From positions 1-28,799 of the forward strand of contig DASZVN010000204.1 in assembly GCA_035547055.1 (NCBI GenBank): 28,799 bases of DNA, in the 5' to 3' direction. Made by a program: the position numbers and the translations under genes. How positions within the stretch are numbered: position 1 is the first letter of the stretch; each line of letters starts with the position of its first letter. The notes under the pieces were generated by a model. The model saw nothing but the letters and a program-made list of their open reading frames with translations, did not search any database and was not told the origin of the DNA. This document shows, piece by piece, positions 22,635 to 28,799 of the stretch. Source of the stretch: DASZVN01 sp035547055. Its GTDB lineage: Bacteria > Pseudomonadota > Alphaproteobacteria > Rhizobiales > Methylopilaceae.

Positions 22635-23720
22635 TCATCGGTACCGCCGGAGCGCCGCGGCGGCGCGGCGCCAGCCGGGCCACAGGCGTCCCGAGCCTGC
22701 CGGCAGGGCGAAGCGGCGGGCGATCTCGTCGGTGATCGCGACGATGGCGGCTTCGGTCGCGGGGTCGGCGGCGCGGCCGCCGATCTCGTTGGAGGGGCCC
22801 GGCGCGCGGTCGGCGGAGCGGGCCGGCCAGGGGCAGCCCCACGCCATGTCGGCGAAGCGGTCGTTGGCGGCGGCGAAGCGGCCGGCGATGCGCGCCCCGA
22901 GCGCCGGCCCGACGCCGTCGAACACCGCCGCGTCGAGGCCTCGCGCCAGAGCCAGCGCCTCGGCCTCGCGGGCCGCGTGCTGCGCCCGCTCGCGAAGATG
23001 CTCTTTCGCCCCGCGCAGGTGAAGGCGGCGCGCCACCTCGATCGCGACCGGCCCGGGGCTGCGATTGGTGGCGACGGCGAGGTCTTCGGCGGCGAGCACC
23101 GAACGCACCCGCTCCAGGAGGCCGAGCTCGGCGAAGATGCGCTCGACCAGCGGCGCCGGCGACCGGCGGTCGGCCAGCGGCACGGCGCGGAGCCGGCCGG
23201 AGGCCGCGTCGCGCCACGGCACCGCCATCGTGGCATAGTCGAGCGGCCGATGCCGGAGCATCGCCGCGGCGAACGCGCCGAACCGCCGCCCCTCGTCGAG
23301 CCGGCGGACCCGCAGCGTGTAGAGCGAATTGAGATATTCGCCCTGGGCCTTGACCGTGAGCAGCACCTCCATCGCGAAGCCGTGCCGCGCCAGGGCCGCC
23401 GACAGCGTGCGCCACGGCGCGATCCGCGGCCCCATCCGCACCAGCCCCTCGTAGGACAGGATCGCGACGTCGGCCCCGGTCGCGGCCAGCGCGCGGTCGA
23501 GCGCCGCCAGCGCCGTGGCCCCCTCCGCCGCCGGCCGCCGCCCGTCCAGCACCTCGCCGAGGAGCTTGTGGTTGCCGGCATCGGCGCCCGGCACCGCGGC
23601 GGCGAGATCGGGATAGAGCACGCCCGCGGCCGCCAGCGCCGCGCGGCGGCGGTGCAGCACGTCCTGGAAGCTGCTGGTGCCGGTCCGCGGCAGGCCGATA
23701 TGGACGATGCCGCGGCGCAT
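22635..23720 (-). CDS. Sulfotransferase-like protein
   Basis: 361 residues. The N-terminus RRGIVHIGLPRTGTSSFQDVL has the PAPS-binding loop (PRTGTSS, 11-17) typical of bacterial carbohydrate sulfotransferases of the HIG-K/R-TGT type. A 3'-phosphate-binding serine is likely in VAILSYEGLVRMG, and VLLTVKAQGEYLNSLYTLRV is the segment usual after it. It would transfer sulfate from PAPS to a polysaccharide or lipid. It is last in the kps-like operon, 20 bases after the amidohydrolase stop, so a capsule sulfation role is inferred. The C-terminal ~80 residues show no recognisable domain. Confidence 0.8.
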   Translation of the reverse strand: MRRGIVHIGLPRTGTSSFQDVLHRRRAALAAAGVLYPDLAAAVPGADAGNHKLLGEVLDGRRPAAEGATALAALDRALAATGADVAILSYEGLVRMGPRIAPWRTLSAALARHGFAMEVLLTVKAQGEYLNSLYTLRVRRLDEGRRFGAFAAAMLRHRPLDYATMAVPWRDAASGRLRAVPLADRRSPAPLVERIFAELGLLERVRSVLAAEDLAVATNRSPGPVAIEVARRLHLRGAKEHLRERAQHAAREAEALALARGLDAAVFDGVGPALGARIAGRFAAANDRFADMAWGCPWPARSADRAPGPSNEIGGRAADPATEAAIVAITDEIARRFALPAGSGRLWPGWRRAAAALRRYR

Positions 23721-23740
23721 CGGGCAGTCGCGGCGCCGGC

Positions 23741-24796
23741 TCAGGCCGCAGCCGCGGTGCCCCGCCTGATCCCGGCGCCGGCCGGCAGGCGGAACACCCG
23801 CTCGGCGTTCTGGTGATAGATCTTGGCCCGGTCGGCGGCGCCGATCGGCGCGCCATCCATCTGCGCGACCGCAAACGCGCTGTCATCATAGGGATAGTCG
23901 ACCGCGAACAGGATGCGGTCGGCCCCCAGCACCTCGATGCAGAACTTGATGCCGGCGTGAAAGTTCATGCCGCTGGTTGTGATCGAGATGTTGCGCTGGA
24001 GATACTCGCTCGGCTTGAGCTTGAGGCCGCCCGGCCCGCCGGGGAGCGCCGCGGCCATGCGGTCGGCGCGCGCGATCCAGTAGGGCAGGCCCTCGCCGAG
24101 ATGGCCGAGCACGACCTGGAGCTTCGGGAAGCGATCGAGCGCGCCGCTCGCGATCAATCGCATCCCGTGCAGCCCGGCCTCGGCCATGAAGCCCCAGACC
24201 GCCCCGCCGAGCCCGTGGTCGCGGTAGCCGCGCGCCGCCTCGGGCGGAATGCGGGGATGGATATAGAGCGCTGCGCCCAGCGCCTCCGCCGCTTCCAGGA
24301 TCGGCCAGAACTTCTCCTGGTCGAGATACTCGCCGCCGGTGTGGGAGTTCACCACGAGGCCGCTGAGATGGAGCTTGGTCATCGCCCGCTCGATCTCCTT
24401 GACCGCGCCGGCGGGGTCCTGCGGGGCGAAGGCGCCGAGCCCGGCGAAGCGGGTCGGATGGCGGGCAATCGCCTCGGCCAGGCGGTCGTTGGCGACGGTC
24501 GCGAGCGCGGTCGCGGTGGCGGGGTCGAAGATCTGGACGCCGGGCGTGTTCAGCAACAGGAGCTGCACCGCGACGCCGTTGTCGTCCATGTCCTTGAGCC
24601 GGCCCTCGCCGAGGTCGAGCAGGCGCGGCAGGAGGCGCGCGACGCGCGGATGCTCGGTGTGGCGCCAGAAATCGAGATCGGGGTCGCCCCACGCGCTCTT
24701 GCCGATCGCCCGGTAGGCGTCGAGCTGTTCGGGCACGAGGAAGGCCTCTTCGGTCGCGATGCGGCGGATGTCCGCGGGGCTCGGCTCGCTGGTCAT
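23741..24796 (-). CDS. Amidohydrolase-family protein (COG2159, decarboxylase/hydrolase type)
   Basis: 351 residues. The TIM-barrel amidohydrolase family of ACMSD and gamma-resorcylate decarboxylase is recognised by LYIHPRIP (His180), VVLGHLGEGLPYWIARAD (His232) and LFAVDYPYDDS (Asp300). At the first metal motif, where the decarboxylases have an ExH pair, the sequence is ATEEAFLVPE, so Ala18 replaces the second ligand; Glu16 remains. Relatives with this EEAF variant exist, so it is probably not a defect, but the reaction is unknown. ATG 24796 has GGGAGGA 5 bases upstream and overlaps the stop of the KpsC-like gene (ATGA). Its place inside a capsule operon is unexpected. Confidence 0.87.
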   Translation of the reverse strand: MTSEPSPADIRRIATEEAFLVPEQLDAYRAIGKSAWGDPDLDFWRHTEHPRVARLLPRLLDLGEGRLKDMDDNGVAVQLLLLNTPGVQIFDPATATALATVANDRLAEAIARHPTRFAGLGAFAPQDPAGAVKEIERAMTKLHLSGLVVNSHTGGEYLDQEKFWPILEAAEALGAALYIHPRIPPEAARGYRDHGLGGAVWGFMAEAGLHGMRLIASGALDRFPKLQVVLGHLGEGLPYWIARADRMAAALPGGPGGLKLKPSEYLQRNISITTSGMNFHAGIKFCIEVLGADRILFAVDYPYDDSAFAVAQMDGAPIGAADRAKIYHQNAERVFRLPAGAGIRRGTAAAA

Positions 24797-25968
24797 GGTT
24801 CCTCCCTGTCGATGGCGCCGGACGCGCCAGCATAGAAGCGGCCGCGACGCTGCCATAGCCGGGCGCGACGATATTCGCTCTGAAGGCGCAGCCTGAGATC
24901 GCGCCAGGTGCCGCGGCGAATCCGCGTCTCCGGGCGGATCGCGCCGTGAACGAGATAGTAGCGGCGGAGATCGGCCATGATCTCGATCGCCTGCTCGAGC
25001 TCGATCCTGGCGTCGGTGAAAGGGTCGACATAGCGCGCATAGTCGAAATGGAGCGCGCCGAAGAGGTCCTCGACCGTCGCCTGTGCGGGCCGCGGGCGCG
25101 GCGGGCCGCGGTCGTCGGTCAGGCCCCAGCCGGCATAGAACGGGGCGCCGAAGCAGGTGACCGGCCTGCCGGCGGCGAGCGCTTCGAAGCCGAGCATGCT
25201 GGCGACGACGTAGACCCGGTCGACCGCGTCGAGCACGTCCCACGGGTTGACCGGCTGGTCGAGGACATGGGCGCCGGTCTTCTGGGCGAGATCGAGCAGG
25301 AAGCCGCGCTTCCTGCCGCGCGCGACCTCGGGATGGACCTTGACCAGGATGGCGGCGCCGGGGTGCTCGTCGCGGGCGGCGAGCAGCATCCGGCGGAAGG
25401 CGCCGGCATCGGCCAGCGCGCCGCCGACCGCGGCATCGCCGAGCGTCTGGTCGACGACGAGGACGCGGCGGCGATCGCCCCGCAGGATCGGCGGCGGCGG
25501 GGCGCCGTCGCCGTTGTATTTCGACAGGCGGGCAGCGCGCATCGCCGCGATCGCGGCCTGCGCCCGCGCCCGCCGTGCCGGATCGGCCGCCGCGACGGCG
25601 CGCGCCACCGCGTCCTCGAAATCCGACGGGCGGCTGGCGTCGAAGAACATGCCCTTGGTGTCGACGACGACGCCGAGCGGCCGTTCGGCCTCCCCCGGCG
25701 TGACCGAGCGCAGCGGCGCATCCTCGAGCGACCAGTAGGGCAGCCGGCGCCGCTCGGCCAGCGCCAGCGCGCTCAGCCGCTGACGGGTCTGGCGCATGCC
25801 CCAGCCGACCACGCCGGCGGAGCGACCCCTGAAATGGGGTCCGACCCAGAGCAGCGGCCGGCCGAGCACAGCGGTGACAACCGCGGCGTTGGCGGCGATG
25901 CCGCTCGCCACGGTGACGAGGCAGAGCCCGTCGTCCGAGGCCTCCGGCCGGGCTGCGGCCTTCGTCAT
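24793..25968 (-). CDS. KpsC-like capsule polysaccharide glycosyltransferase, single module
   Basis: 391 residues from ATG 25968. Motifs of the capsule synthesis family (PF05159 type): VVGWGMRQTRQRLSALALA, LEDAPLRSVTPG, VVDTKGMFFDASRPSDFE, VLVVDQTLGD, ILVKVHPEVARGRK and, most clearly, MLGFEALAAGRPVTCFGAPF followed by YAGWGLTDDRG. E. coli KpsC has two such modules (GT99 and GT107) that build the beta-Kdo linker on phosphatidylglycerol; this protein holds one. It may be a split KpsC half or a KpsC-derived transferase. No membrane segment or signal peptide. The upstream ugd gene ends 25 bases before; an earlier start would run into ugd. The stop overlaps the amidohydrolase start. Confidence 0.86.
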   Translation of the reverse strand: MTKAAARPEASDDGLCLVTVASGIAANAAVVTAVLGRPLLWVGPHFRGRSAGVVGWGMRQTRQRLSALALAERRRLPYWSLEDAPLRSVTPGEAERPLGVVVDTKGMFFDASRPSDFEDAVARAVAAADPARRARAQAAIAAMRAARLSKYNGDGAPPPPILRGDRRRVLVVDQTLGDAAVGGALADAGAFRRMLLAARDEHPGAAILVKVHPEVARGRKRGFLLDLAQKTGAHVLDQPVNPWDVLDAVDRVYVVASMLGFEALAAGRPVTCFGAPFYAGWGLTDDRGPPRPRPAQATVEDLFGALHFDYARYVDPFTDARIELEQAIEIMADLRRYYLVHGAIRPETRIRRGTWRDLRLRLQSEYRRARLWQRRGRFYAGASGAIDREEP

Positions 25969-25993
25969 GTCCGCTGCGGCCGGCCGCGCCGGC

Positions 25994-27340
25994 TCACTGC
26001 GCGGCGAGGGCGGCGCCCGCCGCGTCGTCGCCGGGGGCCGGCTGGCCGATGCCGTGATAGGCGAAGCCGGCACGGCGCATCTCGTCGGGGCGATAGATGT
26101 TGCGGAAATCGACCAGGACCGGCGCCCGCATCACCCTCCGGAGCCGCCCGGTATCGAGGGCGCGGAACACCTCCCACTCGGTGACGATGACGAGGGCATC
26201 GGCCCCGGCGGCGCAGTTATAGGCATCGGCGGCGAAGGCGACGCCCGTGAGCAGCGGCCGGGCCGCGGCCATCGCCACCGGATCGTAGGCGCGGACGGCG
26301 GCGCCCGCGGCCTGGAGCGCCGCGATCAGCGGCAGGGCCGGCGCCTCGCGAAGATCGTCGGTGTTGGGCTTGAAGCTCAGGCCGAGCACCGCGACGGTCC
26401 GCCCGGCGACGCTGCCGCCGCAGGCCGCGGCGACGCGGCCGGCGAGCGCCGCCTTGCGCGCGTCGTTGACCGCGACGACGCTCTCGACCAGCCGGGTCGG
26501 CGCCCCGTTGCGGCGCGCGGTGTCGACGAGCGCCAGGGTGTCCTTGGGAAAGCACGAGCCGCCGAAGCCCGGCCCGGCGTGCAGGAACTTCGACCCGATG
26601 CGGCGGTCGAGGCCGATGCCGCGGGCGACGTCCTGGACGTTGGCGCCGACCTTCTCGCAGAGATCGGCCATCTCGTTGATGAAGGTGATCTTGGTCGCGA
26701 GGAAGGCGTTGGCGGCGTATTTGGTCAGCTCGGCGCTGCGCCGGCTGGTGAAGATCAGCGGCGCGGCGTTGAGGTAGAGCGGGCGGTAGACCTCGGTCAT
26801 CACCTCCCGGGCGCGCTCGTCGTCGATGCCGACGATGATGCGGTCGGGGTGCTTGAAGTCCTCGATCGCGGCGCCCTCGCGGAGGAACTCGGGGTTCGAC
26901 GCCACGGCGAAATCGGCCTCCGGCCGCGCCGCCCGGATGATCGCCTCGACCTCGTCGCCGGTGCCGACCGGCACCGTCGACTTGGTGACGACGACGGTGA
27001 AGCCGTCGAGCGCCGCGGCGATCTCCTTTGCGGTGGCGTAGACGTAGGAGAGGTCGGCGGCGCCGTCGCCCCGCCTGGACGGCGTGCCGACCGCGATGAA
27101 CACCGCCGCGGCGGCGGCGACCGCCGGGCCGAGCTCGGTCGCAAAGGCCAGCCGCCCGGCCGCGACGTTGCGCGCAATCAGATCCGGCAGGCCGGGCTCG
27201 TAGATCGGCACCTCGCCGGCGCGGAGCCGCGCGACGCGGTCGGCATCGACGTCGACGCAGACCACGCTGTGCCCGAAATCGGCCAGGCACGCCCCGGAGA
27301 CCAGGCCGACATAGCCGGCGCCGACGACGGCGAGATGCAT
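25994..27340 (-). CDS. ugd: UDP-glucose 6-dehydrogenase
   Basis: 448 residues. Rossmann motif GAGYVGLVSGACLA (7-20), STVPVGTG (121-128), ASNPEFLREG (147-156), Lys207 and Asn211 in LTKYAANAF, and the catalytic Cys263 in FGGSCFPKDT. This is the NAD-dependent two-step oxidation of UDP-glucose to UDP-glucuronate, which supplies acidic sugar for capsule or exopolysaccharide. Other nucleotide-sugar dehydrogenases (for example UDP-ManNAc) share motifs, but the FLREGAAIEDFKHPDRIIVG form is that of UDP-glucose enzymes. It follows the KpsE-like gene by 33 bases and precedes the KpsC-like gene by 25. Confidence 0.93.
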   Translation of the reverse strand: MHLAVVGAGYVGLVSGACLADFGHSVVCVDVDADRVARLRAGEVPIYEPGLPDLIARNVAAGRLAFATELGPAVAAAAAVFIAVGTPSRRGDGAADLSYVYATAKEIAAALDGFTVVVTKSTVPVGTGDEVEAIIRAARPEADFAVASNPEFLREGAAIEDFKHPDRIIVGIDDERAREVMTEVYRPLYLNAAPLIFTSRRSAELTKYAANAFLATKITFINEMADLCEKVGANVQDVARGIGLDRRIGSKFLHAGPGFGGSCFPKDTLALVDTARRNGAPTRLVESVVAVNDARKAALAGRVAAACGGSVAGRTVAVLGLSFKPNTDDLREAPALPLIAALQAAGAAVRAYDPVAMAAARPLLTGVAFAADAYNCAAGADALVIVTEWEVFRALDTGRLRRVMRAPVLVDFRNIYRPDEMRRAGFAYHGIGQPAPGDDAAGAALAAQ

Positions 27341-27373
27341 GGTTCCCCCCGCAGAGCGCCGGCCGCGACCGCC

Positions 27374-28795
27374 TCAGACGCGGTCGCGGATGTTGTAGAC
27401 GATCAGCACCGCCGAGCCCCACAGGATCAGGAGACCGCCGAACACGACCAGCGAGTAGACGAGGCGCCGCGGATATTGCGCGGTTTCGGCGGTCGTCGGT
27501 GCGACGAAGGTCGCGAGAAAGCGATCGCGGGCGGCGGCCTCGACCTCGGCCTTCTCCAGCCCGGCCAGCGCGGTCGTGTAGGCCTTCTGGGCGAAGCTCT
27601 GCTCGACCTCGAGCTCCTGGTAGCGGCCGACCTTGGCCGACAGCGTGCTGGTGCCGGTAGCCGCCTGTCCTGATGCCTGGCCGCCGGTGCCAAGCACCTT
27701 CTGCTCCTCGGCAAGCTGCTTCTCCAGGCTGGCAATCTTGCTCTTCAGCAGCTGCAGCGTCGGCGAACTCTTGTCGAGATAGCCGCTGAGCTGCTTTTCC
27801 TCCGCCCGGGAGGTGGTCAGGTCCTTCTGCAGCGTGCCAATCAGTTCCATCGCTACCTTGACGTTGGCGGTCGGGTCGATCTCCTGCTCGCTGTTGCGGA
27901 AGTTCTGGACCTCGCGGTTCGCGAATTTCAGCCGCATCTCGGCGCGTGCCACCTCGCCCTTGGCGAAGCTGACGGCGTCCTCCCGCGCCTGTTTCGACAG
28001 CGTCGTCACCAGTGCTCGGCTGCGATCAAGCACCGCCTGGGCAACCTGGTGGGCGTCGGCAGCCGAGAACGCCTTGACGTCGATGGCGATGATTCCGGTG
28101 GTCTGCTCGTAGTTCATGCTGACCATCGAGTTCCAGTAGCGCACGAGATCTTCGACGGTGGCACTCTTGCCGAGGCGGAAATACCAGTCGGCGCCGTTGC
28201 GATTGAAGATTTTGTGCAGGTCGATCTGCTTGTTGATATCCTCGACGCCTTGCTGGCTCTGAAGATAATTCACAAGGATATAGGAGTCCGATGTCGTCGT
28301 CCCTGACACGTTGGAAGTTAATATCCCAAGCACGCTGCCGGTGGTCGCAGCAGGCGACAGACTGCGGATTTCGAACGAGAAGGTCGAATCGTACTGGTCA
28401 GCGGCGACGAAGAACAGATAGACCGACGCGGCAATCGACGGGATCGCCACGACCAGGATGAAGCTCGCGATAATAATGATATGCCGCAGCTTGAAGCGCG
28501 TCAGACGCGCCACCGCCGCGACGGGCTTCCTGTAGAAAGGCACCGGCGCTCGGTCGGGCGCCGCGACCCGACGGCGGGCTACGGCCTTTGCCAAGTCATC
28601 CGCCGCCGCAGCTTGCCGGCGTGCGCGCCGGCGCACGGCCCGGCGTGCCACCAGATCGACCACCTCCTGGTCCTTTTCCGGATCCGGATGCGTGGATACG
28701 CGGGCTTGTGATCCTCGCTCGCTCGCAGGCACCGCGCCATCGCCGGTGAGCGCCCGCCGCTCTACGTCGGCATTCTGGCGTTCTGATGATGTCAT
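27374..28795 (-). CDS. KpsE/RkpR-type capsule polysaccharide export inner-membrane protein
   Basis: 473 residues from ATG 28795, only 4 bases from the window edge, so the true start may lie outside. An Arg/Ala-rich cytoplasmic N-terminus (~100 residues, RRAVRRRARR) leads to the first membrane segment (HIIIIASFILVVAIPSIAAS, ~105-131). A large periplasmic part follows with predicted coiled coil (~260-390, AEMRLKFANREVQNFRNSEQ, IASLEKQLAEEQ). The second membrane segment is near the C-terminus (RRLVYSLVVFGGLLILWG). This is the polysaccharide co-polymerase-like KpsE architecture that links the KpsMT ABC exporter to the outer-membrane channel. The extended N-terminus is longer than in E. coli KpsE. 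It is first of the visible kps-like genes; kpsMT and kpsD homologs should be upstream. Confidence 0.87.
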   Translation of the reverse strand: MTSSERQNADVERRALTGDGAVPASERGSQARVSTHPDPEKDQEVVDLVARRAVRRRARRQAAAADDLAKAVARRRVAAPDRAPVPFYRKPVAAVARLTRFKLRHIIIIASFILVVAIPSIAASVYLFFVAADQYDSTFSFEIRSLSPAATTGSVLGILTSNVSGTTTSDSYILVNYLQSQQGVEDINKQIDLHKIFNRNGADWYFRLGKSATVEDLVRYWNSMVSMNYEQTTGIIAIDVKAFSAADAHQVAQAVLDRSRALVTTLSKQAREDAVSFAKGEVARAEMRLKFANREVQNFRNSEQEIDPTANVKVAMELIGTLQKDLTTSRAEEKQLSGYLDKSSPTLQLLKSKIASLEKQLAEEQKVLGTGGQASGQAATGTSTLSAKVGRYQELEVEQSFAQKAYTTALAGLEKAEVEAAARDRFLATFVAPTTAETAQYPRRLVYSLVVFGGLLILWGSAVLIVYNIRDRV

Positions 28796-28799
28796 CGCT

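Noticed and set aside
24793..24796. Possible fusion of KpsC-like protein and amidohydrolase into one polypeptide
   Set aside because: The ATGA overlap is an ordinary stop/start coupling; the two frames differ.

Overview
The window comes from a high-GC alphaproteobacterium, most likely of the order Hyphomicrobiales (Rhizobiales). This rests on GC-rich codon use throughout, an alphaproteobacterial lipid A/LPS gene order (inositol-phosphatase family, DUF4170, DUF374 acyltransferase, waaA, lpxK), an aminoacyl:carrier-protein ligase module of the type known from Bradyrhizobium and Agrobacterium, and CGTCATTGCGAG...AAGCAATCCAG inverted repeats. Genus and species cannot be read from the sequence.

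Layout. 1-285: 3' end of a hicB-type antitoxin. 282-1040: MOSC-domain protein. 1201-3974: a SerRS-like aminoacyl:carrier-protein ligase and an unusual acyl-CoA dehydrogenase (minus strand), divergent from their presumed carrier protein (plus strand). 4129-11603: TAXI/TRAP transporter locus (receptor, fused permease, DUF1850 protein). It is split by a 1144-residue beta-repeat protein with a type I secretion-like C-terminus on the opposite strand. The last 22 codons of a second TAXI receptor survive beside the permease. 11848-12443: VapBC. 12635-14724: COG0523 (CobW/ZNG1-like) GTPase with a histidine-rich insert, coupled to a WD40 protein. 14780-15333: DUF5615/DUF433 toxin-antitoxin-like pair. 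15444-19627: LPS block. 19727-19999: small exported four-cysteine protein. 20254-21828: sulfatase. 22144-22622: collapsed hicAB pair. 22635-28795: five-gene minus-strand operon for surface polysaccharide (KpsE-like exporter, UDP-glucose dehydrogenase, one-module KpsC-like glycosyltransferase, amidohydrolase, sulfotransferase).

Working together. The LPS block and the kps-like operon both build the cell surface; Kdo chemistry may link them (WaaA and KpsC-type enzymes both use CMP-Kdo). The sulfotransferase suggests a sulfated polymer. The ligase, dehydrogenase and carrier protein look like a small pathway that loads an amino acid on a phosphopantetheine arm and then oxidises it; its product is unknown. 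Short palindromic repeats sit at the ends of many transcription units and probably serve as terminators or processing sites. No rRNA, tRNA, insertion sequence with a transposase, or CRISPR array was recognised.
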